A DNA stretch of 40,857 nt, from assembly GCA_050180235.1 (NCBI GenBank), contig JBFXEJ010000053.1, forward strand, positions 1-40,857, given 5' to 3'. A model generated the notes under the pieces. That model made no database searches. It had not been told where the DNA came from and saw only the letters and a program-made list of their open reading frames with translations. The DNA comes from JAABRU01 sp050180235 (GTDB lineage Bacteria > Desulfobacterota > Desulfobacteria > Desulfobacterales > Desulfococcaceae). This document shows, piece by piece, positions 1 to 7,995 of this stretch (positions are counted from its first letter, which is position 1; the number at the start of each line of letters is the position of its first letter). Both the position numbers and the translations under genes were made by a program.

Positions 1-134
1 GAGATGCCCGAATTTGGTAAGAAAAACGCTTTCTTTCAGCCGTGATGATGATTTTCATAAAATCCGTATCCGAAGTTTTATTGATCATTATAATTTTACA
101 TTATCAGCATGAAAAGTCCCACTACCGGAAACTG

Positions 135-170
135 AATCATAAGTATATTTTCAATGGAGAATTGGTATAA
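135..170 (+). repeat. Partial copy of a dispersed repeat end (family E)
   Basis: This stretch carries the sequence AATGGAGAATTGGTATAA and about 20 bases before it. The same sequence recurs in inverse orientation at about 23262-23298 and, in part, at 23414-23434, where it forms the ends of a complete miniature element. Here only one end is seen. The remaining bases 1-134 show no gene I can support; they may include the tail of an upstream gene. Confidence 0.6.
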
Positions 171-226
171 CAGTTTATTTTGATACAGACCTTTACAGTC
201 TGGCCTTCTATCGGGGACTTTACACA

Positions 227-1051
227 ATGGCAAAATATTTTTTAAAGGCTTTTGTCAATCACTGGAATCTGCTTTTTTTGGGAGCAGCGGCTGCTTTCGG
301 TTTCATTGCAGATAATGCCGATATTGTGCTGCCCCTGGCCGCAGCCATTGATATTATCTGCGTTTCATTTGTTGCCACCCGCCCGCGTTTTCAGGCTGCC
401 TGTGATCAGATCGGACAGGAGCCTGAAATGAATTCTGACCGGGTTGAGCAGATTCTTGCAGAAATCAATCCCGAAGACAGCCGGAAATTTGAAAAACTCA
501 GACAGGTCTGCACCCATCTTCTGTCTGTTGGGAAAAAGCCCGCTGACAATGCTGAATCTGACAGTATCGCGGAAGGGCAGATTTCCGGTCTTAACCGTCT
601 GTTATGGATATATCTGAAACTGCTCCATTCCAAAAACGGACTGGAGCAGTTTTTCAGAACCATTGACCGCAATGAGATTCAGAAGCAGATTGACAGCATT
701 GCCAAACGTGTTTCAGGCATGGGGCCTGCTGATGCTGATGATCTGGAAACCGCAAAAAAACGGGAATCTCTGACAGACACGCTGCACATTTCCGAGACCC
801 GGCTCGCGAATTACGACAGGGTTCATCACCATTATGAACTGATTCTGCTGGAACTGGAGCGGCTGTATGCCAAAACAGCCGGGCTGGCGGAAATGGCGGT
901 TTCCCGGCAGGATCTGAATGCGGTTATGAGTGATGTTGATGCTGCTGCGTTTTCCGTTCAGCAGACAACTGAGGTCATCAATGAACTGTCTTCATTTACC
1001 GGTGTTTCCTTTAATGAAGAAGCACCCGTTACACTGATTCACGTCAAATAA
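227..1051 (+). CDS. Hypothetical protein with N-terminal membrane segments and coiled-coil body
   Basis: I do not recognise the family. The 274-residue product begins with two closely spaced hydrophobic stretches (about residues 14-28 and 32-50), suggesting a membrane hairpin or anchor. The rest is hydrophilic and mostly helical, with charged heptad-like stretches around residues 55-90 and 145-230, so a cytoplasmic coiled-coil domain is likely. The ATG follows a GGGGA ribosome binding site at about 8 bases. It stands alone, with repeat-derived sequence on both sides, and base composition matches the neighbouring genes. Nothing in the sequence identifies an enzymatic role; a scaffolding or envelope-associated function is only a guess. 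Confidence 0.7.
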   Translation: MAKYFLKAFVNHWNLLFLGAAAAFGFIADNADIVLPLAAAIDIICVSFVATRPRFQAACDQIGQEPEMNSDRVEQILAEINPEDSRKFEKLRQVCTHLLSVGKKPADNAESDSIAEGQISGLNRLLWIYLKLLHSKNGLEQFFRTIDRNEIQKQIDSIAKRVSGMGPADADDLETAKKRESLTDTLHISETRLANYDRVHHHYELILLELERLYAKTAGLAEMAVSRQDLNAVMSDVDAAAFSVQQTTEVINELSSFTGVSFNEEAPVTLIHVK

Positions 1052-1127
1052 TCAAATCCGCTGACAGTTATTAAGCCGCAAAGACAGGTGCGGATTCTGT
1101 TTTCTTTGCGATCTTTGCAGAAATCTT

Positions 1128-1250
1128 ATACCAATTCGCTTTCAAAACATAAGCATACGGTTTTGCTTCCAAATTCTGTTTTTTCGGACTGTTCGTGTCT
1201 TTCGTGGTTAAAAAACAGGTATTCCCCAAACTTTGAAAATGATTTGGTAT
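1128..1250. repeat. Miniature inverted-repeat element (ATACCAA ends)
   Basis: A 123-bp segment begins ATACCAATTCGCTTTCAAA and ends with an imperfect reverse complement of it (about 15 of 19 match). It codes for nothing convincing. The same ATACCAA-type end is used by the element at 23265-23433. Just downstream, 1303-1345 is a run of CACAAAG/CACGAAG-like short repeats of the kind seen again near 17465-17490. Confidence 0.55.
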
Positions 1251-1376
1251 TATATGAATCTGAAAAACAATCAGACAGCAATCTTCGTGGCAGATTATGA
1301 ATGCCACAAAGACACGAAGGCACAAAGAACACAAAGAAAAAAAAATTCTTCTGTGGTTTTGAAAGGAATATTTTCA

Positions 1377-2162
1377 ATGCCTGAGATAAAACTGATTTCA
1401 TGAAATGTAAACGGCCTGCGGGCCGCGTGGGAAAAAGGTTTCGCAGATTCCTTCCTGAAACTGGATGCAGATGTTTTTGCCATACAGGAAAGCAAACTGC
1501 AGGAAAAGCAGCTTACAGAGGAAATGCGCCATATCAAAGTATACCAGTCTTTCTGGTCACATGCCAATACCAAAAAAGGATACAGCGGTGTCGGCGTTTA
1601 TACCCGTATCCAACCGGAATCTGTGAAATATGGCATCGGCATTCCGGAATACGACAATGAGGGACGGATACTGGAACTGGATTTCGGGTCTTTCCTTTTT
1701 TTCAATATCTATTTTCCCAATGGAGGAATGAGTGAGGAAAGACTGCAGTACAAACTGAATTTTTACCGGGATTTTTTCGCCTATACTGAGCAGTACAGAA
1801 AAGCCGGAAAAAATCTGATTATTGCGGGAGATTACAACACAGCCCACAATGAAATTGATCTGAAAAATCCCAAAGCCAATGAAAACAATTCCGGATTTCT
1901 GCGCATTGAACGGGACTGGCTGGATCGCATTGTGGAAATGGGATATGCTGACACCTTCCGCCATTTTTATCCAAATGAAGTGAAATATTCCTGGTGGTCT
2001 TACCGCTCCAAAGCAAGGGAACGGAACGCAGGTTGGCGTCTTGATTATTTTTTTGTAACAAAGGAAATTCTGGAAAAAGGCATGGTGAAACAGGCGTTTA
2101 TTGACAACACGGTGACGGGTTCGGATCATTGTCCGGTGGGGCTGATGATTGCTTTGCCCTGA
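1377..2162 (+). pseudogene. xthA: Exodeoxyribonuclease III, interrupted by one in-frame TGA
   Basis: ExoIII-family AP endonuclease / 3'-5' exonuclease of base excision repair. Read from ATG 1377 (GAAAGGA ribosome binding site at 1360-1366) the frame gives 261 codons, the normal family length, and runs in one frame to the TAA-free end at 2162 except for a single TGA at codon 9 (1401-1403). That codon lies between ISer and NVNGLRA, where the family has Trp or Phe (IS-W-NVNG). All later signatures are intact: the Glu of AIQESK, YFPNGG, GDYNTAHNEID and the terminal SDHCPV. A restart at ATG 1524 would lose the catalytic Asn and Glu, so it is unlikely to be active. The gene is therefore either freshly inactivated (TGG to TGA), read through, or a sequencing error. 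Confidence 0.85.
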
Positions 2163-2341
2163 TTCATTCTTTTTTACCGCAACTGAGTAACTCACTTTAC
2201 GGTCCCTTTTAAGTTCCTCATTATTATGAAATATATATAATTGACATTACATGAATAATCATTATCAGAACTACCATTGCCTGAAATCCCCCGCAATCTC
2301 ATCTGTCACCATCTGACAAGGCATATTCAATTTTTCATTCA

Positions 2342-2387
2342 TTTCTAACACAATCCTAATATTTTCCTAACAATCGTCGTGTATATT
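2342..2387 (+). promoter_or_regulatory. Pho-box-like direct repeats and -10 of the pst operon
   Basis: Three direct repeats with exact 11-bp spacing are visible: TTTCTAACACA (2342), ATCCTAATATT (2353) and TTCCTAACAAT (2364), with CTAA recurring at 2345, 2356 and 2367. PhoB/PhoP-type regulators bind direct repeats with 11-bp periodicity that replace the -35 element. A TATATT -10 hexamer lies at 2382-2387, seven bases after the last repeat. A second, weaker pair (CTGTCAC and CTGACAA) lies at about 2301-2317. The arrangement directly precedes pstS, so phosphate-starvation control is a sound inference, though no regulator gene of the PhoB/PhoR pair is in this window. Confidence 0.6.
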
Positions 2388-2455
2388 CTGTCCATATGGT
2401 AACGGAATGCAGTTGGACTGCATATTTTAATCAAAAATACGGAGGAAAAGGAAAA

Positions 2456-3277
2456 ATGAAAAAAAGAAACATTGTTGTATCAACTGTTCTGGCCCTGGCT
2501 CTGGTGTTTGGCCCGAATCTGGTGCTGGCCGGAGAAATCACGATTAACGGTTCCACCACAGTGCTGCCCATTGCCCAGGAAGTATCCGAGGCATATATGA
2601 AGGCCAACCCGGATGTGAAAATCTCCATTTCCGGCGGCGGTTCCGGCAACGGCATCAAGGCCATTATTGACGGCACGACCGACATTGGCAATTCTTCCCG
2701 TTTTATTAAGGATAAAGAGGTGAAACTGGCAATAGAGAAAGGTACGTACCCGGTTCCTTTTGCCATTGCCTATGACTGCATAATTCCGGTGGTTCATCCT
2801 GAAAATACGGTTGCCAACCTGACTCTGGCACAGTTGAAGGACATTTATATGGGAACTATCACCAACTGGAAAGATGTGGGCGGCCCGGATCTGAAGATTG
2901 TGGTCATCTCCCGTGACACCTCTTCGGGAACCTATGAAGTATGGGAAGAAAAAGTCATGAACAAGGAACGGGTGTTCCCCGGTGCGCTGCTGCAGGCATC
3001 CAGCGGAGCAGTTGTTACCGGCGTTGCACAGAACAAAAGTGCCATCGGTTATGTGGGAATCGGGTATCTGAATGCGGAAATCAAAGGCCTGACCGTTGAT
3101 GGCGTGAAAGGAAGCAAGGAAACCACACTTAACGGAGCATTCCCGATTTCCAGAGCATTGTTTATGTTCACCAAAGGCTGGCCTACAGGCGAAATTGCCA
3201 AATTCGTCAATTATGTCATGCACCCGGAATTTGGTCAGAAAGCAGTTGAAAAAAGCGGATATGTTCCCCTGTACTAA
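2456..3277 (+). CDS. pstS: Phosphate ABC transporter, periplasmic phosphate-binding protein
   Basis: Binds inorganic phosphate in the periplasm and delivers it to PstC/PstA. The chosen ATG follows GGAGGAAAAGGAAAA; an in-frame ATG 60 bases upstream would only add residues before the signal peptide. The 273-residue product starts with MKKRN, a hydrophobic core and a cleavage region near ALVFGPNLVLAG (about residue 25). The mature part shows the phosphate-binding signatures GSTTVLP and SGGGSGNGIKAI, then DIGNSSR and SRDTSSGT. The length fits the short PstS class. It is the first gene of the pst operon, separated from pstC by about 420 bp of repeat sequence that may reduce read-through so that more binding protein than permease is made. 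Confidence 0.96.
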   Translation: MKKRNIVVSTVLALALVFGPNLVLAGEITINGSTTVLPIAQEVSEAYMKANPDVKISISGGGSGNGIKAIIDGTTDIGNSSRFIKDKEVKLAIEKGTYPVPFAIAYDCIIPVVHPENTVANLTLAQLKDIYMGTITNWKDVGGPDLKIVVISRDTSSGTYEVWEEKVMNKERVFPGALLQASSGAVVTGVAQNKSAIGYVGIGYLNAEIKGLTVDGVKGSKETTLNGAFPISRALFMFTKGWPTGEIAKFVNYVMHPEFGQKAVEKSGYVPLY

Positions 3278-3278
3278 T

Positions 3279-3339
3279 CAGTTGTCAGTGAACAGTTATC
3301 AGTTATCAGAAGTCAGTGAACAGTTATCAGTTATCAGAA
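3279..3339 (+). repeat. Tandem CAGTTATCAGTGAA-type repeat
   Basis: After the pstS stop, a 28-bp unit beginning GTCAGTGAACAG is present twice in tandem (3284 and 3312), itself built from CAGTTATCAG modules. The same short module forms a six-copy 14-bp array at 13406-13488. Confidence 0.8.
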
Positions 3340-3452
3340 AATACTGTTTAAGGGAACCTGTCTGTGGTTTCAGGTGTCAGGAATATACTGAAACCTGAAC
3401 ACCATAAAAGTGGCACATAACCAATTTGTTTTTTGTATTATCAAAATCACCG

Positions 3453-3550
3453 TGTCGGATTACGCTTTCGCTAATCCGACCTACCTGTTATTATAATTTA
3501 AAACAGTTATACTTGTAGGTCGGATTAGGCCAAAGGCCGTAATCCGACAC
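3453..3550. repeat. Nested palindromic REP-like element between pstS and pstC
   Basis: The left arm (3453-3484) reads GTCGGATT...AATCCGAC and is itself a hairpin; the right arm (3514-3550) is another such hairpin. The two arms are also mutual inverted repeats (GTAGGTCGGATTA against TAATCCGACCTAC). A single-arm version occurs at 28528-28554. In RNA it would fold strongly between pstS and pstC, which could attenuate transcription or stabilise the pstS message. Confidence 0.8.
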
Positions 3551-3696
3551 CTGATTATTTAAAAATTAAGTTGGTTGTGTAGTAGCACAGTCTTCCAGAT
3601 TGTGTGCGGATTATGAACAGGCCGAAGGCATGTTCTGCTCTTGAATGCAGGGGCTGCAAAGCCCCTGCTTTGCAAAGGGAAAAAGGGGAAAAATTT

Positions 3697-4593
3697 ATGA
3701 TGAAAAACAGACGTCAGACCACAGAGAAAACCATGCGCGCAGTTTTTTTCTGCATAGCCACAGCCTCGGTTGCCATTCTTTTCATGATTATGGCATTCCT
3801 GTTTATGGAGGGACTGCCGGTTTTCAAAGTGGTGTCTGTAAAAGATTTTATTTTCGGAAAATACTGGTATCCCACATCTGATCCTGCTGATTTCGGCATT
3901 TTTCCGCTCATTATGGCATCGCTGTATGTCACTCTGCTTTCTTCTCTGATTGCCATTCCCCTAGGGGTAATGACGGCAGTTTATCTCGCGGAACTGGCTT
4001 CCAAACGTGTGGCGGAAATTGTGAAACCGGTTGTGGAACTGCTCGCTGCCCTGCCGTCTGTGGTCATGGGATTTTTCGGCATGGTCATCATGGCCCCTTT
4101 TCTGCAAAAAGTCTTTGGCATTCCCACAGGACTCAATCTTTTCAACGCGGCGCTGATGCTGGCGTTCATGTCCATTCCCACCATCTGCAGTCTGTCTGAA
4201 GATGCAATTTACAGCGTGCCTGTGGGACTGAAGGAAGGTTCCCTTGCCCTGGGCGCGACCCATTGGGAAACCATTATCCGGGTTGTTTTGCCTGCTTCTG
4301 TGTCCGGTATCAGCACAGCGGTTATTTTGGGTATGTCCAGAGCCATTGGCGAAACAATGGTGGTGCTGATGGTTGCCGGAGGAGCAGCCATGATTCCGGG
4401 TTCCATATTTGATCCTGTCCGGCCTTTGCCTGCGAGCATTGCCGCAGAAATGGCTGAGGCTCCTTTCCGGGGAGATCATTACTACGCTCTGTTTGCCACA
4501 GGCATTGTTCTGTTTGTGTTTACACTGATTTTCAATATTGTGGCAGATTTCCTATCCCACAGATACAGGCAGGTCGGGGAGGCGTCTTTATAA
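3697..4593 (+). CDS. pstC: Phosphate ABC transporter permease PstC
   Basis: One of two inner-membrane permeases forming the phosphate channel with PstA. The start is placed at ATG 3697 after AAGGGGAAAAATTT; the longer frame from 3604 would add 31 residues unlike the family. The 298-residue product has about six hydrophobic helices. It carries the ABC permease EAA loop that contacts PstB (EGSLALGATHWETI, about residues 180-195) followed by SRAIGETM. Part of pstSCAB-phoU. The stop codon lies within a 14-bp tandem duplication that continues into the pstA translation start region. Confidence 0.95.
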   Translation: MMKNRRQTTEKTMRAVFFCIATASVAILFMIMAFLFMEGLPVFKVVSVKDFIFGKYWYPTSDPADFGIFPLIMASLYVTLLSSLIAIPLGVMTAVYLAELASKRVAEIVKPVVELLAALPSVVMGFFGMVIMAPFLQKVFGIPTGLNLFNAALMLAFMSIPTICSLSEDAIYSVPVGLKEGSLALGATHWETIIRVVLPASVSGISTAVILGMSRAIGETMVVLMVAGGAAMIPGSIFDPVRPLPASIAAEMAEAPFRGDHYYALFATGIVLFVFTLIFNIVADFLSHRYRQVGEASL

Positions 4594-4616
4594 TGGATGG
4601 AGTATAATGGATGGAG
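4589..4616 (+). repeat. 14-bp tandem duplication across the pstC stop / pstA start
   Basis: TATAATGGATGGAG occurs twice in direct succession (4589-4602 and 4603-4616). It duplicates the pstC TAA stop region and the GGAG ribosome binding site, producing two possible pstA starts: ATG 4611 with the first GGAG and ATG 4626 with the second. Confidence 0.9.
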
Positions 4617-4625
4617 AAAAAAATC

Positions 4626-5588
4626 ATGGATATTACAAAAAACGGGTTTCTGATGGAAGAAATTGCTGATGACAGGGATGAAAAACCTGAGAAAGTGAAA
4701 ATTGAAACAGAGATTCAGAAAGCCGTCCGGACTTTGCAAAGAAAACGGCGCATGAAACAGAGTATTCTGTTTGCGCTTTTTCGGGGTGCAGCCTTTGTCA
4801 ATGGACTGGCTTTGCTGATTATCATTTTCTTTATGGTAAAAAACGGCATCAGCGCGATCACCTGGGAATTTCTGACTGATGTGCCCAGAGATTCCATGAC
4901 CAAAGGCGGCATACTTCCCTGCATTGTCGGCACTGTGCTGATGAGTCTGGGCGCGATTCTTGTTGCCATGCCGGTTGGTGTGGCTTCTGCCATTTATATC
5001 AATGAATACGCGCGTCCCGGAAAAATGCTGCGTATTATCCGGCTGGGCATCAACAATCTCGCGGGTGTTCCATCTGTTGTATTCGGGCTTTTCGGACTGG
5101 CTTTTTTTGTCACTTATCTGGAAATGGGTGTGAGTCTGGCTGCGGGCGCGCTGACGTTGGGAGCCATGTCTTTGCCGGTCATTATCGGTTCCACTGAGGA
5201 AGCACTGAAATCCGTACCCAATACTTACCGGGAGGCATCTCTGGGACTGGGAGCCACCAAATGGCAGACCATTTACCGGGTGGTTCTGCCTGCCGCGCTG
5301 CCGGGAATCCTTACCGGCGGCATTCTGGGACTAAGCCGGGCCGCAGGGGAAACAGCTCCCATCATGTTCACTGCCGCTGTGTTTTTCACAAAGGATATGC
5401 CTACGTCCTTATTCAGCAAAATTATGGCACTTCCCTATCATATTTATGTGCTGGCAACAGCCGGAACCAATATTGAGGCTACACGCCCTCTGCAGTACGG
5501 AACTGCTCTGGTGCTGATTGCTTTGGTGCTGGGAATGAACATGGTCGCAATCATCTGGCGGAGCCGTCTGCGGAGAAAACTGAAATGA
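4626..5588 (+). CDS. pstA: Phosphate ABC transporter permease PstA
   Basis: Second inner-membrane permease of the high-affinity phosphate importer. Start taken at ATG 4626 because GGAG 4613-4616 is nine bases upstream; ATG 4611 is also possible and would add five residues. The 320-residue product has an extended charged cytoplasmic N-terminus (about residues 1-50, rich in Glu, Lys and Arg), then about six membrane helices and the EAA loop (EASLGLGATKWQTI, about residues 205-218) followed by SRAAGETAP. It lies between pstC and pstB in the operon. Identity as PstA rather than PstC rests on gene order and the SRAAGETAPI signature. Confidence 0.94.
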   Translation: MDITKNGFLMEEIADDRDEKPEKVKIETEIQKAVRTLQRKRRMKQSILFALFRGAAFVNGLALLIIIFFMVKNGISAITWEFLTDVPRDSMTKGGILPCIVGTVLMSLGAILVAMPVGVASAIYINEYARPGKMLRIIRLGINNLAGVPSVVFGLFGLAFFVTYLEMGVSLAAGALTLGAMSLPVIIGSTEEALKSVPNTYREASLGLGATKWQTIYRVVLPAALPGILTGGILGLSRAAGETAPIMFTAAVFFTKDMPTSLFSKIMALPYHIYVLATAGTNIEATRPLQYGTALVLIALVLGMNMVAIIWRSRLRRKLK

Positions 5589-5655
5589 GAGAGGCTGGGG
5601 ATTAGGGGTTGGAGATTGGGGATCAGGAATTAGAGGCTGGAAGCCGGGGACTGGT

Positions 5656-5687
5656 AATTAACAATTGTCAATTGCCAATTGTTAATT
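5656..5687. repeat. 12-bp perfect inverted repeat between pstA and pstB
   Basis: AATTAACAATTG and its exact reverse complement flank an 8-base spacer. There is no T-run, so it is unlikely to terminate transcription. The preceding bases 5600-5640 are GGGATTAGGGGTTGG-type low-complexity repeat, seen again near 25130, 25340-25390 and 36420-36520. Confidence 0.75.
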
Positions 5688-5700
5688 GATAAAGGATATG

Positions 5701-6474
5701 ATGAATATGAGCAGCAGTAATGGCATAAAAATGAAATCCGAGCATCTGAATTTCTATTACGGGGATTTCAAGGCGCTGGATGATGTGTCACTGAGTTTCA
5801 AAGAATGTCAGGTGACAGCCCTGATCGGGCCGTCCGGATGCGGCAAAAGCACGTATCTGCGCTGTCTGAACCGAATGAATGATCTGATTCCCATCAGCCG
5901 GGTGGAGGGAAAAATCCTGCTGGACGGACAGGATATTTACGCTCCGTCGCTGGATGTGGTCATGCTGCGCAGACGGGTGGGCATGGTATTTCAGAAACCC
6001 AATCCCTTTCCCAAAACCATATTTGAAAATGTGGCATACGGACTTCGGGTCAACGGAATAAAAGACAAAAATTTCATTTCCCGCAGAGTGGAGGAAAGTC
6101 TTCAAAAAGCAGCACTTTGGGATGAAGTGAAAGATCGTCTGGAGGATTCTGCGCTGGGGCTTTCCGGAGGACAGCAGCAGAGGCTGTGTATTGCCCGTGC
6201 ATTGGCAGTGGAGCCGGACATACTGCTCATGGATGAACCCGCGTCCGCTCTGGATCCCATTGCAACTCAGAAAATAGAAGACCTTATCCATCAGTTGAAA
6301 CAGAATTACACAATTATCATTGTCACCCACAGTATGCAGCAGGCCGCCCGTGTTTCGGATCGCACTGCGTTTTTCTATATCGGAAAACTCATTGAGGAGG
6401 GGGAGACAGACAGTATTTTTACCAGACCCCATCTGAAACAGACTGAGGATTATATCACAGGCCGTTTCGGATGA
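5701..6474 (+). CDS. pstB: Phosphate ABC transporter ATP-binding protein PstB
   Basis: ATPase that powers the Pst importer at the cytoplasmic face of the membrane. The frame opens with a TTG at 5686 and ATGs at 5698, 5701 and 5707; 5701 is chosen by spacing from AAAGGA and gives the typical 257 residues. Visible motifs: Walker A GPSGCGKST (residues 43-51), Q-loop in VFQKPNPFP, ABC signature LSGGQQQR, Walker B LLMDEP (Asp/Glu about 178-179) and the switch His in VTHSMQQA. LNFYYGDFKAL near the N-terminus is typical of PstB. Confidence 0.96.
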   Translation: MNMSSSNGIKMKSEHLNFYYGDFKALDDVSLSFKECQVTALIGPSGCGKSTYLRCLNRMNDLIPISRVEGKILLDGQDIYAPSLDVVMLRRRVGMVFQKPNPFPKTIFENVAYGLRVNGIKDKNFISRRVEESLQKAALWDEVKDRLEDSALGLSGGQQQRLCIARALAVEPDILLMDEPASALDPIATQKIEDLIHQLKQNYTIIIVTHSMQQAARVSDRTAFFYIGKLIEEGETDSIFTRPHLKQTEDYITGRFG

Positions 6475-6532
6475 TGCGGATATTTTGGGAAAATATTTTT
6501 TAACTGACCATCCGCAGATTGGAGAAAAGATT

Positions 6533-7192
6533 ATGGCAAAACATCTGGAAAGAGAACTGGATAAACTCAAAAAAAGAATTCTCGCGCTGGGCGCGCAGGT
6601 GGAGGAACGGCTCCATACCGTTGCACGGGCCATTGAAACCCGCAGCCTGTATGACGCGGAACGCATTATCAAAACCGATTATGAAATTGATCACGAGGAA
6701 GTGGAAATTGAGGAGGAATGCCTCAAGGTCATGGCGCTTCATCAGCCGGTAGCCGCTGATTTGCGTCTGATTGTTGTCACCATCAAAATCAACAATGAAC
6801 TGGAACGCATCGGGGATGAAACTGCGAACATTGCCAGACGCGTCAAAAAAATCATCCAGAAAAAAAACGGGTGTCAACTGGTGTATGACTTTTCCGAGAT
6901 ACTGACAAAATGTCAGACTATGCTGAGAAACAGTCTGGATTCTCTGGTCGGCATGGATGTGGATCTGGCTTTCAAAGTTCTGGTGACAGATGACGAAGTG
7001 GATCTGCTTGACAGAAATCTGTATAAAAAGATGATAAACGATGTCCGCAACTGTCCGGAAGGAAGTGAATACCTGATCAATATGTACTGGCTCTCCCGCC
7101 ATCTGGAACGTATTGCGGATCATGCCACAAATATAGCGGAAGAAGTGATTTATCTCATTGAAGGGGAAATTGTGCGGCATCGCACCTATTGA
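6533..7192 (+). CDS. phoU: Phosphate signalling regulator PhoU
   Basis: PhoU links Pst transporter activity to the PhoR/PhoB signalling pair and represses the regulon when phosphate is ample. Start at ATG 6533 after GGAGAAAAGATT gives 219 residues, normal for the family; the upstream extension from 6485 lacks homology-like features. Two PhoU three-helix repeats are seen, each with the acidic metal-binding pattern: ELERIGDETANIA (about residues 82-94) and HLERIADHATNIAEE (about 185-199). It is the last gene of the operon and is followed by a strong terminator. A second, divergent PhoU domain is fused to a kinase at 10368. Confidence 0.95.
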   Translation: MAKHLERELDKLKKRILALGAQVEERLHTVARAIETRSLYDAERIIKTDYEIDHEEVEIEEECLKVMALHQPVAADLRLIVVTIKINNELERIGDETANIARRVKKIIQKKNGCQLVYDFSEILTKCQTMLRNSLDSLVGMDVDLAFKVLVTDDEVDLLDRNLYKKMINDVRNCPEGSEYLINMYWLSRHLERIADHATNIAEEVIYLIEGEIVRHRTY

Positions 7193-7200
7193 GAGAGCAG

Positions 7201-7255
7201 AATCGGCATACTGACGGTTCTTGTACATTTGAACCGGCAGTATGCCGATTTTACT
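7201..7255. terminator. Rho-independent terminator after phoU
   Basis: AATCGGCATACTG-A-CGGTTC pairs with GAACCG-G-CAGTATGCCGATT across a 10-base loop, about 19 bp of stem with one mismatch, followed by TTTTACTTT. It closes the pst operon. The downstream arsC start region lies just beyond it, so arsC likely has its own promoter or depends on read-through. Confidence 0.85.
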
Positions 7256-7286
7256 TTGTACAATCAGAAGAAAACAGGATCACATC

Positions 7287-7715
7287 ATGCAAAAGAAAAA
7301 TGTTCTGTTCATATGTGTTCACAACAGCGCAAGAAGTCAGATGGCAGAAGTCTTTCTGAATGAGCTGGCAGGAAAAAATTTTCATGCCGAAAGTGCAGGA
7401 CTGGAACCCACGTCTGTAAATCCTCTGGTCATTGAAGTGATGGGGGAAACCGGTATTGATCTGAGTGAAAAAACAGCGCAGAGTGTTTTTGACATTTTCA
7501 AAAAAGGACGGCTGTTTGATTATGTTATCACGGTCTGCGATGATGCGGCAGAGGGAAAATGCCCCATTTTTCCGGGTATCTGCCAACGGCTTCACTGGCC
7601 TTTTCCAGATCCGGAGCAACTGACCGGAACACATGAGGAAAAAATTGCTTCTCTGCGGAAAATCCGGGACAGTATCAGAAGCAGAATTGAAGAATGGGTG
7701 AAAACCCTGAAATAA
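7287..7715 (+). CDS. arsC: Arsenate reductase, thioredoxin-coupled type (low-MW phosphatase fold)
   Basis: Reduces arsenate to arsenite. The 142-residue product (ATG 7287) has the phosphatase P-loop C10-VHNSA-R16 and two further cysteines, C84 and C92, in VCDDAAEGKCPIFPG. This three-cysteine pattern is that of the thioredoxin-linked ArsC family rather than a simple tyrosine phosphatase. The final half contains the expected WPFPDPE segment. An in-frame ATG at 7242 lies inside the terminator stem and is not used here. Its position right after pst-phoU makes biological sense because Pst transporters also import arsenate. No arsR, arsB or acr3 gene is nearby. A tyrosine phosphatase role cannot be excluded. 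Confidence 0.88.
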   Translation: MQKKNVLFICVHNSARSQMAEVFLNELAGKNFHAESAGLEPTSVNPLVIEVMGETGIDLSEKTAQSVFDIFKKGRLFDYVITVCDDAAEGKCPIFPGICQRLHWPFPDPEQLTGTHEEKIASLRKIRDSIRSRIEEWVKTLK

Positions 7716-7745
7716 TTTTTTTATTTAGTGCTTTATTTCATCTAA

Positions 7746-7881
7746 GGTGATTTCCATGAGAAAATGTACCATCATTGCAGGGTGGGCACGGCTTTTTGTG
7801 CCCGCCGTTTCAGCAGGACGGCGGGCACAAAAAGCCGTGCCCACCCTACGAAAAACGGTATAATCATTAATGGAAATCACC
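7746..7881 (-). mobile_element. MITE family A, copy 1 (136 bp)
   Basis: Ends are GGTGATTTCCAT and its reverse complement; TAA flanks both sides (7743-7745 and 7882-7884), consistent with a 3-bp target duplication. The centre is a near-perfect palindrome built on GGGTGGGCACGGCTTTTTG. Two more copies (22970-23104 and 25160-25295) lie in the opposite orientation. It encodes no protein. Confidence 0.85.
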
Positions 7882-7884
7882 TAA

Positions 7885-7985
7885 GGTGATTTCCGGAAAA
7901 GAATATCCCTTCAAAGTATCAAAAGCTTCCGGCTTTTGCCCTGTGCCTGTGAACTGAAATGGTATATTTATTCTCAGAAATCACC
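7885..7985 (+). mobile_element. MITE family B, copy 1 (101 bp)
   Basis: Abuts family A copy 1, sharing its TAA, and is followed by TAA at 7986-7988. It has the same GGTGATTTCC end but a different interior with a small hairpin CAAAAGC-TTCCG-GCTTTTG at 7920-7938. Related 101-bp copies are at 22144-22244 and, inverted and diverged, 35614-35714. Confidence 0.8.
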
Positions 7986-7995
7986 TAAAGCTGCT

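Noticed and set aside
3604..3696. Longer pstC start
   Set aside because: The added 31 residues are unlike PstC, and the ATG at 3697 has the better ribosome binding site.
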